Notes under the pieces: model-generated
Told to the model about the DNA's origin: nothing
Databases searched by the model: none
Seen by the model: the letters and a program-made list of their open reading frames with translations, nothing else
From: Rheinheimera sp.
Lineage (GTDB): Bacteria; Pseudomonadota; Gammaproteobacteria; Enterobacterales; Alteromonadaceae
Direction of reading: 5' to 3'
DNA: 64,000 nucleotides
Assembly (NCBI GenBank): GCA_003543135.1
Contig: DPJG01000033.1
Span: forward strand, 210,778 to 274,777
Part shown: one piece after another, positions 47,749 to 56,527 of the stretch
Numbering within the stretch: position 1 is the first letter of the stretch
How the letters are laid out: every line of letters starts with the position of its first letter
Made by a program: the position numbers and the translations under genes

Positions 47749-48606
47749 ATGCAACAACAAGATGAATATATTCCACCCAAAGTCTGGGTCTGGGAGCAAC
47801 AAAACGGCGGTGCTTTTGCCAGTATCAACAGGCCTGTTGCCGGCGCCACCCATGAAAAAACGCTGCCCACAGGCCAGCACCCGCTGCAGCTTTATTCGCT
47901 GGCCACTCCCAATGGTGTCAAAGTGACCATTATGCTCGAAGAGCTGCTGGAAGCCGGTTTTTCCGGCGCTGACTATGATGCCTGGCTGGTCAGTATCCGC
48001 GACGGAGATCAGTTTGGCTCGGGTTTTGTTGCCATTAATCCCAACAGCAAAATTCCGGCTTTAGTGGATAGGTCGGTACAGCCTGAGCTTCGGGTATTCG
48101 AGTCCGGCAATATTTTGTTGTATCTGGCAGAAAAGTTTGGCGCTTTTTTACCAACCACTCTGGCAGAGCGCACCGAAGTGCTGAACTGGTTGTTCTGGCA
48201 AATGGGCAGTGCGCCTTTTTTAGGCGGTGGTTTTGGCCATTTTTACGCTTATGCCCCGCAAAAATTCGAATATGCCATTAACCGTTATGCGATGGAAAGC
48301 AAAAGGCAGCTGGATGTATTAGAGCGCCAGCTGGCGGTGCAGCCTTATGTGGCCGGGCAAGCATACAGCATTGCCGATATCGCCATCTGGCCCTGGTATG
48401 GTGCCCTGGTATTAGGCCGTTTATATAACGCCGCTGAATTTCTTGAGGTGCAAAGTTATCCCAATCTGCAGCGCTGGGCGAAAACCATTGATGCCCGCCC
48501 TGCGGTACAACGCGGTGTTAAAGTGAACCGCAACTGGGGAGAGCCGCACGAGCAGCTGCCGGAGCGCCACAGTGCGGCTGATTTTTTGGCTACCCCAAAA
48601 AAGTAG
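47749..48606 (+). CDS. yghU: Glutathione S-transferase-like disulfide-bond oxidoreductase (YghU)
   Basis: 285 residues from the ATG at 47749, with GAGG seven bases upstream (GTG at 47746 rejected). The N-terminal extension YIPPKVWVWEQQNGGAFASINRPVAGATHEK is specific for the YghU subfamily. The thioredoxin domain has NGVKVTIMLEELLE and INPNSKIPALVDRS; the helical domain has YSIADIAIWPWY. E. coli YghU is a glutathione-dependent disulfide reductase. Likely oxidative-stress defence, in keeping with the DJ-1-like neighbour. Confidence 0.92.
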   Translation: MQQQDEYIPPKVWVWEQQNGGAFASINRPVAGATHEKTLPTGQHPLQLYSLATPNGVKVTIMLEELLEAGFSGADYDAWLVSIRDGDQFGSGFVAINPNSKIPALVDRSVQPELRVFESGNILLYLAEKFGAFLPTTLAERTEVLNWLFWQMGSAPFLGGGFGHFYAYAPQKFEYAINRYAMESKRQLDVLERQLAVQPYVAGQAYSIADIAIWPWYGALVLGRLYNAAEFLEVQSYPNLQRWAKTIDARPAVQRGVKVNRNWGEPHEQLPERHSAADFLATPKK

Positions 48607-48686
48607 GTTTTGCTATTTTTTCAAAAACTGAAGGTGGCGTTTTGTGGTTATTCAGCTAAATAGTATCTGTTTCAAGGAGCTAAATC

Positions 48687-48737
48687 ATGGCTGCAGACAC
48701 AGACCGTCATTATGTTCCGACTGGTCAGTACACTTGA
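48687..48737 (+). CDS. Possible 16-residue ORF or gene remnant with a strong ribosome site
   Basis: ATG with AAGGAG spaced eight bases upstream, encoding MAADTDRHYVPTGQYT before a stop. The ribosome site is as good as those of real genes here, but the peptide resembles nothing I recognise. It could be a small protein, or the truncated start of a lost gene. Confidence 0.3.
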   Translation: MAADTDRHYVPTGQYT

Positions 48738-48757
48738 TATGGCAAAATGGACAGGGA

Positions 48758-49561
48758 TCAGGGCAATAATTCAGGCGGTAAATAGTATTCCCGCAGAACA
48801 GTTTTTAGTTTGCCCTGTTGTTGATAACGCAAAATAGCAGCTTCTATTTTTACAAAAGCGTTTTTGTGTTCTGCATGGCAAATCAGATTGTCGCGGATAG
48901 TGGAGGGTGTATAGGTACGCTCATAAGGAAATTGTTCTGCCAGGCCAAGTTCACGGTAAGCGGCAAGCACGTCCGGATAAAACACCAGACTGTATTTCAC
49001 CCGCCCTGACATCAGCATCTGCAGGTTTTCCCGTTCACTGCCAACAGTATAAAAATGCTGAGCGTTATCCAGCATGCGCTGCATCTGTGGGCTGATCGGA
49101 ACCCCACGCACTATGCTGATCTGATCTTTGCCTGTGACATCGGCAGCGCTTTTGACCAGTGGTGTGCCTGGCAGGCTGATGACTTTGACCATGGCATAAT
49201 TAAATGGGCTGCTGCTCAATAACTGTGGGTTCAGCAGATCGCGCTCAGACGTATCAAAGGTATCCAGACCAGGTGCATAACAGGCAAAGAGCCCACGGGC
49301 AAAATCGGCTTTGGCTCTTTTCATCGGCAGCACCACCAGCTGATAACGGCTGGCAAGGCCGGTTTCCTGCAAAATCTGCGAAAGCAGCTGATAATACACA
49401 CCACTCTGTGACTGGTGTTGTTCTGTGCTGGCCGGTGTGTCAAATAAACCACTAAGCTCTGCGGCCGCTATCTGAAATTTTCCATTGCCGGTACCGTTGG
49501 CCAGGACAGGGCCAGACAACATGGTTAATACAATAAAACTCAAATAAAACAACCGCATCAT
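48758..49561 (-). CDS. Orphan periplasmic solute-binding-like protein
   Basis: 267 residues; two adjacent ATG starts with AGGA upstream. Signal peptide ends near PVLA. Family-3-type fold: GVYYQLLSQILQETGLASRYQLVVLPMKRAKADFARGLFACYAPG, then VISLPGTPLVKSAADVTGK, and a C-terminal LRYQQQGKLKTVLREYY helix. No ABC genes are nearby. Ligand unknown. Confidence 0.75.
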   Translation of the reverse strand: MMRLFYLSFIVLTMLSGPVLANGTGNGKFQIAAAELSGLFDTPASTEQHQSQSGVYYQLLSQILQETGLASRYQLVVLPMKRAKADFARGLFACYAPGLDTFDTSERDLLNPQLLSSSPFNYAMVKVISLPGTPLVKSAADVTGKDQISIVRGVPISPQMQRMLDNAQHFYTVGSERENLQMLMSGRVKYSLVFYPDVLAAYRELGLAEQFPYERTYTPSTIRDNLICHAEHKNAFVKIEAAILRYQQQGKLKTVLREYYLPPELLP

Positions 49562-49689
49562 TCGCAGGTCCTATCAGGTATTTGTGAGCAAAACCGCTGC
49601 GCCATATTAATACCCATAAGAAAAATAGGGAATAGTCTATGTTGCAGTAATTATCGGAACATTGTTCTTTATCAATAAAGCATGTCAGG

Positions 49690-50472
49690 TTAATGCTGAT
49701 TGTGGCCTGGTCTCAAGGTTGTGCTGCCATCTGACTTTGGCAAAGGCGGGTAAGTAGCCAGCACTTTTTCGATTTGTTCCGCGACCAGCGGTGCCAGCTG
49801 ACGGTGCTGATGGTGCAGCACATGATAAAACGGCAGTGGCCTGTGGGCGATTTCAAAACGTTGTGGGCTTGCCTGCAAAGTGGTGTGAAAACGAGCGCCA
49901 TCCACCATTAAAAAACGATCAACCTTTTTTTGCTGATATAAATCCAGCAACTGTTGCCAGCTGTTCACTTCGTAGGTTTTGGCCAGCACCTGCAGTTTAA
50001 TCAGTTGCCGTGCAGTTTTAACCACAGGGGTAAATATCAGCAGATTCGGATCGTTAATATCGGCGGCACTGCAAGGTACCGCAGCACTGCAATGATAACT
50101 GACCTGCATCCGATCGAGTTGGCGCACCAGCACCAGCTGTGGCAACAGCTGGCTGAGCGCGTCAATACGGGCAATGTCGCCATCAATTTTGCCTTGCTGA
50201 TATAACTGAATAAAACGTTCGGGCGCGGCCTCAACCAGCTGTATTTCAATACCAAGATTCTGATAAGCCTGCTGCACTATGGGTAAATAATATTTTTGTA
50301 CTGTCGGGTGATTGCTGTAACTGAGCACCAGCACTCTGGGCAAAGTACCTTTGGCTGCCGCAACACCCGGCAGACAGCTGTAACAACAGAACAGCAGCAG
50401 CCAGAGCTGTGTTCTAACACCACAAAAGATGCGCAAGGCAATATCTGTAAGAGGCCTGTTGTTGTAGGGCAC
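49690..50472 (-). CDS. Orphan periplasmic solute-binding-like protein
   Basis: 260 residues, probably from the GTG at 50472, with weak start evidence. A hydrophobic signal (WLLLFCCYSCLPGVAAA) precedes VLVLSYSNHPTVQKYYLPIVQQAYQNLGIEIQLVE and ERFIQLYQQGKIDGDIARID, a typical divergent family-3 pattern. Cys pair in YHCSAAVPCSAA. It is the second such gene in a row on the minus strand, 128 bases from the previous one. No permease nearby. Confidence 0.68.
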   Translation of the reverse strand: MPYNNRPLTDIALRIFCGVRTQLWLLLFCCYSCLPGVAAAKGTLPRVLVLSYSNHPTVQKYYLPIVQQAYQNLGIEIQLVEAAPERFIQLYQQGKIDGDIARIDALSQLLPQLVLVRQLDRMQVSYHCSAAVPCSAADINDPNLLIFTPVVKTARQLIKLQVLAKTYEVNSWQQLLDLYQQKKVDRFLMVDGARFHTTLQASPQRFEIAHRPLPFYHVLHHQHRQLAPLVAEQIEKVLATYPPLPKSDGSTTLRPGHNQH

Positions 50473-50920
50473 TGTTTTATCCTGTGTTGGTGCTGCTGTA
50501 ATTGTGTTGCTGCCATTCTGTCAGGGATCTGCTCAATGCTGGTTCTGCAAATATGAGCGGGTAACCCAACGGCTGCGCCGAATGATTATGGCGCAACCTT
50601 CAGAGTTATAGCACTGATTTTTAAACAAAAGCTGTAACTTTTATGCTTTTGCAGTCATAGGGGACAGATTAGGGCTGTGATACCGTTTTACCTTGTTTGG
50701 CCTTGGTTTAGTCTGGATCCGGGCGCTTTTGGACAAACCGTAAAAAGCAACTAAGGTTGAGGTTGTCCGCTACGTCAAAAGTGCGCAGTGCGGGCACACC
50801 TGCATTCTAGCGAAAATCCTGGCCGGCAGCCGGGGGCAAGTTGTTGGCCCCAGCGGTTTAAATTTGTGGCTCCAGTCTTGTCCTTGTGGTGTTTCCATTG
50901 ATCGTTATGGAGGATCGCAA
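50473..50920. other. 448-base intergenic region
   Basis: Divergent region between a binding-protein gene and the lysozyme-like gene. I see no gene with a ribosome site or family match. The lysozyme-like gene has GGAGG seven bases before its ATG at the right end. Confidence 0.6.
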
Positions 50921-51796
50921 ATGACCTACCCTAAATTAACACAGGGCAGTAAAGGCAAAGATGTCAGTGCGTTACAGACATTGCTAAATAAAGTGGGCGC
51001 CATGCTCAGAGTGGATGGAGATTATGGCCCCGGCACCACAGCTGCTATCCGTTATGCCCAGGAAGTGGCCAGACAAAAAGTCACCGGCATTGCCGATGCC
51101 GCTTTATGGGACTTTTTGCAGCAGCAACCCAAACCTTTTGCCCCGCTCGACACCAATGGTGTGGCTTTTATTGCGCTGGAAGAAACCGGTGGTCTGGCTT
51201 ATTACCAGAGAGTGACCCGGTTCCCGCATTATCCGGGGGGAAAGAGTGGCATCACTATTGGCGTGGGGTACGATTTGCGTTTTCACACTGCAGATGAGTT
51301 TTACAGTGACTGGAGTGATTATTTGCCCAAAGCAACATTGCAGGAGCTGGAGAAAGACATTGGCAAACAGGGCAGTGCAGCAAGGGCAGAGGCGCTAAAA
51401 GCCCTGGGCATTGAAGTGCCTTTTTATGCGGCCTGGCAGGTATTTGTCCGTAAAACCTTACCTGGTTTTTATAAAAAAACACTGATAGCCTACCCTTCGC
51501 TGGCCGCTTTGCCCGGCCTTTGTGCTTCGGTGCTGGTGAGTCTGGTGTATAACAGGGGGCCGGCACTCAGTGGTCATAACAGAGAAGAAATGGCCAATAT
51601 CCGCCGGATCCTCGACCAAGCCGAACAGGCCAGACAACAAGGCAAAACCGGTGCAGAGCTGAAGCAGATGTTACTGCCGGTGGCTGATGAGTTGCTGGAA
51701 ATGAAAAGATACTGGCCTGTCACTTCGGGTTTGGTAAAAAGGCGGCAGCTGGAAGCCAATATCTGGCGTGACAGTTTAGATGCACATTTGGTTTAA
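50921..51796 (+). CDS. Peptidoglycan-binding plus lysozyme-like protein
   Basis: 291 residues from the ATG at 50921 (GGAGG, seven bases); an upstream in-frame GTG at 50864 is rejected. N-terminal PG_binding_1 domain (about 5-62: TQGSKGKDVSALQTLLNKVG, VDGDYGPGTTAAIR). A phage-lysozyme/pesticin-like domain follows: FIALEETGG with the probable catalytic Glu, then SGITIGVGYDLRFHT and SVLVSLVYNRGPALSG. There is no signal peptide, so export would need holin, type VI or another route. No phage genes are nearby. A terminator follows. Confidence 0.8.
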   Translation: MTYPKLTQGSKGKDVSALQTLLNKVGAMLRVDGDYGPGTTAAIRYAQEVARQKVTGIADAALWDFLQQQPKPFAPLDTNGVAFIALEETGGLAYYQRVTRFPHYPGGKSGITIGVGYDLRFHTADEFYSDWSDYLPKATLQELEKDIGKQGSAARAEALKALGIEVPFYAAWQVFVRKTLPGFYKKTLIAYPSLAALPGLCASVLVSLVYNRGPALSGHNREEMANIRRILDQAEQARQQGKTGAELKQMLLPVADELLEMKRYWPVTSGLVKRRQLEANIWRDSLDAHLV

Positions 51797-51824
51797 GCTG
51801 GCATTATCAATTGCTGGCCAGAGC

Positions 51825-51860
51825 AAAAGCAGGCACACCGCAGCTGCTGCCTGCTTTTTT
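51825..51860. terminator. Terminator between lysozyme-like gene and VOC gene
   Basis: An 11-bp stem AAAAGCAGGCA (51825-51835) and TGCCTGCTTTT (51848-51858), a 12-base loop and a T-run. It lies between convergent genes and can serve both. Confidence 0.85.
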
Positions 51861-51862
51861 AT

Positions 51863-52276
51863 TTAGCCCTGTGCGGCTATGGTATCCATCCAGAACAACT
51901 CCCAGACATGACCATCCGGGTCGCTCAGGCTACGGCTATACATAAAACCATGATCCTGAAGCGGATTGACATCAATCACGCCACCTGCTTTTTGTACCCT
52001 GGTCAGCATGGTGTCTACTTCAGCGCGGCTTTGACAAGACAGCGCCAGCATCACTTCACTACTGTTTTGCGCCGGTATAGGTCTGCTGGTAAAACTGCGC
52101 CATTTGTCGTGGGTTAATAACATCACATAAATACTTTCGCTCCACACCATACAAGCCGCAGTGTCGTCGGTATATTGCGGATTGTTGTCAAACCCCAGTG
52201 CCTGATAATAGGCTATGGCAGTTTGAAGGTGGCTGACCGGTAAGTTGATAAACACCATCCGTTGTTTATTGTTCAT
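51863..52276 (-). CDS. VOC-family (glyoxalase-like) protein
   Basis: 137 residues with an AGGAGC ribosome site. Two beta-alpha-beta modules of the vicinal oxygen chelate fold: MVFINLPVSHLQTAIAYYQALGF and a C-terminal SLSDPDGHVWELFWMD, where the His/Glu are the usual metal ligands. Resembles the COG3607 lactoylglutathione-lyase-like group; the substrate is unknown. Confidence 0.85.
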   Translation of the reverse strand: MNNKQRMVFINLPVSHLQTAIAYYQALGFDNNPQYTDDTAACMVWSESIYVMLLTHDKWRSFTSRPIPAQNSSEVMLALSCQSRAEVDTMLTRVQKAGGVIDVNPLQDHGFMYSRSLSDPDGHVWELFWMDTIAAQG

Positions 52277-52505
52277 CCTGTTGCTCCTGCTGGATCAATG
52301 AAAAAATCAGTTGGCCCCGCAAGCGGGATTTTTACTATGGGTGATGAACGGTTTTTTTGCCAGTCAGCAGGTGTTTTCATTACGGGCGGACCATGGCAGC
52401 ACTTTGCACTCAGTCTAGGGCAAAAATAACTTATGATGGATAATGACTAGAGCTAAGTTGTTGTAAATAATCGTTAATTTTAGTCTGGTTTAATGCCCTT
52501 GTTGA

Positions 52506-53411
52506 TTAGTCTTCATGCATTTTTTCGTAACGCTGTACCAGATAATCAATCAGGCTGCGCACCGAAGGCAATAAACCACGCCGGCTTGGAAACACCAGAT
52601 GAATCATTTCCCGCCTTGGCGTCCAGTCAGGCAGTAGCTGGCTCAACTGACCTGACGCCAGATAAGGGCCAACCATCAGTTGTGGTAATTGCACCACACC
52701 CACACCGGCCAGTGCCGCTGACAATAAAGTAGCCATATCTGTGGTGATCAGCCTCGGCTGGTAATCGACTTTTTTTATCTGGCCATCGGCATGATGCAGG
52801 CACCATTGCTGGGGTTCATTTACTCTGGTGCGGCTCAGCGCCGGCCAGCTGGCCAGTTGTTCAGGCTGTTGTGGCACGCCTTGCTGTTGCACTAAAGAGG
52901 GGCTTGCCACCAGACACTGGCCGCGGTCAGATAAAATCCGAAGTACTAAATCTGAATCTTCCAGCGGCGTTGGCCGTACCCGGACTGCTAAATCAAAACC
53001 TTCGGCCAATACATCCACTCTGCGATTGGTGGCCTCAAGGTGGATCTGCACGCCCGGATACAACAACATAAAATCAGCCAGCATCTGCGCCAGATGAAAA
53101 TGCAATAAACCAACAGGGCAGCTGAGCCGGATAATGCCTTTGGGCTCATGGGTCAAACGGTCAATGGCCTGCTGCGCCGCTTCAGCCTCCACCAGCATGG
53201 CTTTGCAGTGCGCCAGATAAATCTGTCCAAGTTCGGTTAACACAAAATGCCGGGTCGAACGCTGAATAAGCCGCACTGCTAATTGTTGTTCCAGCCTGGC
53301 AATACGGCGGCTCAAAGTGGATTTAGGCAGTTGTAACTGCCGGCTGGCGGCGGCAAAACCACCGGCTTGCGCTACTTTGGCAAATAAATACAGGTCATTC
53401 AGATCTGGCAT
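52506..53411 (-). CDS. LysR-family regulator (divergent to ycaC-like gene)
   Basis: 301 residues. N-terminal helix-turn-helix DLNDLYLFAKVAQAGGFAAASRQLQLPKSTLSRRIARLE, typical of the LysR subgroup near DsdC/PtxR-type activators; C-terminal effector domain complete. It is divergent from the isochorismatase-like gene across a 211-base gap that holds two perfect palindromes, its probable control region. Confidence 0.9.
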   Translation of the reverse strand: MPDLNDLYLFAKVAQAGGFAAASRQLQLPKSTLSRRIARLEQQLAVRLIQRSTRHFVLTELGQIYLAHCKAMLVEAEAAQQAIDRLTHEPKGIIRLSCPVGLLHFHLAQMLADFMLLYPGVQIHLEATNRRVDVLAEGFDLAVRVRPTPLEDSDLVLRILSDRGQCLVASPSLVQQQGVPQQPEQLASWPALSRTRVNEPQQWCLHHADGQIKKVDYQPRLITTDMATLLSAALAGVGVVQLPQLMVGPYLASGQLSQLLPDWTPRREMIHLVFPSRRGLLPSVRSLIDYLVQRYEKMHED

Positions 53412-53509
53412 CTTGATTGTTCCAAATTTAAAACGATGAGTGCCAATTTAACCATCTACCGAAACATTGTGCCACTGACTAGCATTGTTTTGCCTTTTGA
53501 GGCCTTAGT

Positions 53510-53527
53510 GCTGCGCTGCAGCGCAGC
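53510..53527. promoter_or_regulatory. 18-bp perfect palindrome in LysR/ycaC control region
   Basis: GCTGCGCTGCAGCGCAGC, a perfect palindrome, framed by an outer inverted repeat TAGTGC (53506-53511) / GCACTA (53543-53548). It lies between divergent LysR and ycaC-like genes. Confidence 0.5.
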
Positions 53528-53556
53528 TCCTATGAGCTATTGGCACTACACTTGTT

Positions 53557-53574
53557 CTGTGCTTTAAAGCACAG
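53557..53574. promoter_or_regulatory. Second 18-bp perfect palindrome near the ycaC-like start
   Basis: CTGTGCTTTAAAGCACAG, a perfect palindrome 49 bases before the ycaC-like start codon. With the upstream palindrome it is a candidate operator pair for the divergent LysR protein or another regulator. Confidence 0.5.
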
Positions 53575-53622
53575 GGCAGAACAAGGCGGGCCTGGCCTGT
53601 CTGAACAGCAAGGAGATTAAAG

Positions 53623-54243
53623 ATGAGCAACAGTTATAAGCGTTTGGATAAAAACAATGCGGCAGTACTGCTGGTGGACCACCAGGCCGGTTTATTGTCT
53701 CTGGTGCGCGATATTGAACCTGACAAGTTCAAAAATAACGTGTTGGCGCTGGCTGATTTGGCAAAATATTTTGCCCTGCCAACCATTCTAACCACCAGTT
53801 TTGAACAGGGCCCCAATGGCCCGCTGGTACCTGAATTAAAACAAATGTTCCCTGAAGCCCCTTATATCGCCCGCCCGGGTCAGATCAATGCCTGGGACAA
53901 TGAAGATTTTGTCCGTGCTGTTAAAGCAACGGGCAAAAAGCAGCTGATTATTGCCGGTGTGGTGACTGAGGTTTGTGTGGCATTTCCGGCTTTATCGGCA
54001 CTGGAAGCCGGTTATGAGGTGTTTATTGTTACAGACGCTTCCGGCACTTTTAATGCGATGACCCGCGATGCGGCCTGGCAGCGCATGGCAGCAGCTGGCG
54101 CACAGCTGATGACCTGGTTTGGCACTGCCTGTGAGCTGCACCGCGACTGGCGCAATGATGTGGAAGGTTTGGGGACTTTGTTTTCCAACCATATTCCGGA
54201 CTATCGCAATTTGATCACCAGTTACAACACCTTTCAGCGTTAA
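53623..54243 (+). CDS. ycaC: Isochorismatase-family hydrolase (YcaC-like)
   Basis: 206 residues (E. coli YcaC 208). Cysteine hydrolase fold with the D-K-C triad: D19 in LLVDHQAGL, a Lys in the middle strand, and C118 in GVVTEVCVAFPAL. It ends NHIPDYRNLITSYNTF, typical of YcaC. The natural substrate is not established. An AAGGAG ribosome site is upstream. Probable target of the divergent LysR gene. Confidence 0.9.
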   Translation: MSNSYKRLDKNNAAVLLVDHQAGLLSLVRDIEPDKFKNNVLALADLAKYFALPTILTTSFEQGPNGPLVPELKQMFPEAPYIARPGQINAWDNEDFVRAVKATGKKQLIIAGVVTEVCVAFPALSALEAGYEVFIVTDASGTFNAMTRDAAWQRMAAAGAQLMTWFGTACELHRDWRNDVEGLGTLFSNHIPDYRNLITSYNTFQR

Positions 54244-54337
54244 TTTTTGCAGCCAGTCGCGGCCTTTTTGCGGCTAGCTTTTAGTTGTTCAGACGACAAG
54301 CTGGTTGTCCGCGAGCATTCAGTTTGGGTTGACATTA

Positions 54338-54790
54338 TTAATCCAAATCCCAGAGTTCATTGTCGCTGGCCCAAAGCTGTAACAACTGTGCCTGACGAGC
54401 CAGTTGTCTGGCTTGTTGTGTCAGATCGCCGTCAAGCGCCGGGCTGCCTGGCCAGGCTTGTCCTTTCGCCGCTGCGGCGGCAAGTTGTGCCCACTTTTTC
54501 GCAAAAGCGGCCATTGCCTCTCTGGGCTCTGTGATGTCTGCAGCTGGTAAATGGTCAAAAGGCACCGGCTGTTGCTGGCTGCCACTGCTATCGCCACACA
54601 GTATCCAAAAACCAACATAACCCGGGTCTGCCACATCTTCTACCGCCCAAAGCGCCACATAAGGTGCGGTAAACCACTCTGGGCTGTCACAAATCACCCC
54701 ATGGGGTAATTGTTGTGCTTTTACATAAGCTTCTACTGCGGCCAGCTGGCTGTCACACCATGCCCATTCTTGTGCATCATCAAAATCCAT
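54338..54790 (-). CDS. DUF4826 family protein
   Basis: 150 residues, starting at the ATG at 54790; a TTG six codons earlier is an alternative. The segments EWAWCDSQLAAVEAYVKAQQL, HGVICDSPEWFTAPYVALWAVED and GYVGFWILCGD agree with DUF4826, a family of unknown function found in Alteromonadales-type bacteria. There is no signal peptide. The gene lies alone between the ycaC-like gene and a TPR gene. Confidence 0.6.
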   Translation of the reverse strand: MDFDDAQEWAWCDSQLAAVEAYVKAQQLPHGVICDSPEWFTAPYVALWAVEDVADPGYVGFWILCGDSSGSQQQPVPFDHLPAADITEPREAMAAFAKKWAQLAAAAAKGQAWPGSPALDGDLTQQARQLARQAQLLQLWASDNELWDLD

Positions 54791-54887
54791 ACAGAACCTA
54801 TAGGGCAAAAAAATGTATTGTCGCTGCCGGCAGGCTGCAGGGCAAGCTGGTTCAATCGCTGGCTATCTGGTTGTGCCCGTCAGCTTG

Positions 54888-55817
54888 TCAGGTTGATGCC
54901 GGGGTTTTACTCAGTTGCAGCTCACGGCTTAGTTGCTGATAAAGCTGAAGATGGCTATCTGACAACTTCAGGCGATTTACTTTGGCCAGATAAAGCCGGG
55001 CATTGGTGCTGTCCTTGAGTTGCCAATAAATTTCAGCCAGTCGCAGCTGATAAATAGCCGCCATAATCAGGTTATTTTCCGCCTGCAGATAGGGCAAAGA
55101 AGCCAGATATAAATCTCGTGCCTGTTCCAGCTGGCCCAGCAACTGGAAAGTGCGGGCCAGATTACCGTAGGCCACTATTAATTTGCCGTTATGGCCAAGC
55201 GCGAGTGCGGCGGTCAGTGACAGTTGACGCTCTGTCGCCGCTTGCTGCAGATTGCCGGCGGCGTGGCTTAATAAAGCTTTAGTGGCGTTTAGTTCAAAGC
55301 GGAATAACGGATCTTTGCTTTTGGCAAAACGCTGTTCGGTATAAGTTAAAATTTCGGCGGCTTTATCTGAGGCGCCAAATTGATGCTGCAGATTGGCCAA
55401 CTCCAATAACCGGAAAGGTTCGCCAAACATCTGATAAATCTGATCCAGTTCAACCATCGCTTTGTTGGCATATACCTGTGCTTCATCGCGTTTTTTTAGT
55501 CGGTTTAAGATTTTGGCGTAATAAAAATAAAGTTGCACTGCAAAGCTTTGCGGCAACCGCTTTTCGGCTAACAACAATTCGATATTACGTTGCAGCTCAT
55601 CAAATTCGTGGTGGTCGTAAAAATAATCAAGTTGATAGGCGGTGATTTTGTACCACTGTGCTGAATAAGGTTGAGTTCCTGCCAGCTGTTGCTGCAGATA
55701 CAAATCACAGCTGATGCTTTTATCATTGGCACAAAAACTTTCATGATCACTCATATGTTCCGAGCCAAAACCCGGCACTGTATAAAACAGCAACAACAGC
55801 AGAAAAAATAAATGCAT
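54888..55817 (-). CDS. Secreted TPR-repeat protein
   Basis: 309 residues. Signal peptide MHLFFLLLLLFYTVPGFGS, then TPR-like helix pairs throughout: YFYYAKILNRLKKRDEAQVYANKAM, LIVAYGNLARTFQLLGQLEQARDLYLAS and IYQLRLAEIYWQLKDSTNARLYL. The layout resembles the N-terminal periplasmic part of some TPR-type GGDEF or sensor proteins, but no output domain follows. Two Cys near the N terminus (CANDKSISCD). Function unknown. Confidence 0.75.
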   Translation of the reverse strand: MHLFFLLLLLFYTVPGFGSEHMSDHESFCANDKSISCDLYLQQQLAGTQPYSAQWYKITAYQLDYFYDHHEFDELQRNIELLLAEKRLPQSFAVQLYFYYAKILNRLKKRDEAQVYANKAMVELDQIYQMFGEPFRLLELANLQHQFGASDKAAEILTYTEQRFAKSKDPLFRFELNATKALLSHAAGNLQQAATERQLSLTAALALGHNGKLIVAYGNLARTFQLLGQLEQARDLYLASLPYLQAENNLIMAAIYQLRLAEIYWQLKDSTNARLYLAKVNRLKLSDSHLQLYQQLSRELQLSKTPAST

Positions 55818-56156
55818 TTAAATACTCATCAGGAAAAAAGGCAGGTAAGGCTTCTGCATTACAGGTTGGTCTGGCCACTTTGTTTTTAGCACTATGCCTG
55901 CTGAGATTTTATGTGGCAACAGGCGGCAGGATGAAAATTAGCAGATGCTAAAGAGCACTGCTCCAGGCTGTCCGCTAGCCGGTACAAAAGGACAGTAATA
56001 AATAAACCGCGAACAGGCTGATCGCTTTGCTGACGGACGCGTAATCAATTTAATACAGGCCGATATTTCAGGTTGGGTCAGTTGCAAACGACCTTGCCGC
56101 GACCAAAAACCAGCAGCTTTTGCATCGAAGCTCGTAACTTTTCAGGAAGGGTAATT
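55818..56156. other. 339-base region upstream of a truncated sensor gene
   Basis: I see no gene here. It should carry the promoter of the PAS-sensor remnant, whose AGGAAGGG ribosome site is at its right end. Confidence 0.55.
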
Positions 56157-56325
56157 ATGCGCGATACACTCGACAGTCTTTACACTCTCGACACGCTCGC
56201 GAAATTTACGCCAGGTGTGTTTTACCAGTTCCTGATGACCAGAACCCAAGAGTTTCGTTTTGTGAAGCTAGGTGAACGTTTCAGCAGTATCTGCGGATTA
56301 CCTGTGGCGACTTTGCTGCAAGACG
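56157..56325 (+). pseudogene. 5' remnant of a PAS-domain sensor gene
   Basis: ATG with AGGAAGGG upstream. The first ~56 codons include FTPGVFYQFLMTRTQEFRFVKLGERFSSICGLP, a typical PAS-domain beginning as in GGDEF/EAL or histidine-kinase sensors. Near 56325 the sequence changes into the end of an IS5-family transposase in another frame, so the rest of the gene is gone. The reading frame continues by chance to 56369. Confidence 0.7.
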
Positions 56326-56329
56326 CAAT

Positions 56330-56526
56330 GGTCACATGGATTGGTGCCTTTATAAGTATCGGCACTTAGTTGAGAACGCTTTTTTAAGGATAAAGAGATA
56401 CAGAGGTATCGCTACACGGTACGACAAACTGGCCAGAAACTACGCCAGCAGTGTAGCGTTGGCATTTGTGATTATGTGGCTGCCGATGCATTGCTGAGCA
56501 AAATATGTGCAAAGATCAACAGCCTC
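56330..56526 (+). mobile_element. 3' remnant of an IS5-family insertion sequence
   Basis: In frame from about 56330 to the stop at 56495-56497 the translation gives MDWCLYKYRHLVENAF, RIATRYDK-type RGIATRYDKLARNYASSV and a C-terminal FVIMWLPM. This is unmistakably the transposase C terminus of the IS5 family. CAAAGATCAACAGCCTC at 56510-56526 is a likely right terminal repeat. The left end and most of the transposase are missing. It separates the PAS remnant from a ParA-like fragment on the other strand, so its insertion or a later deletion broke both. Confidence 0.85.
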
Positions 56527-56527
56527 T

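Noticed and set aside
47433-47870. Cys-rich minus-strand frame
   Set aside because: It is the complement of the 12-base repeats plus parts of two real genes, and has no ribosome site.
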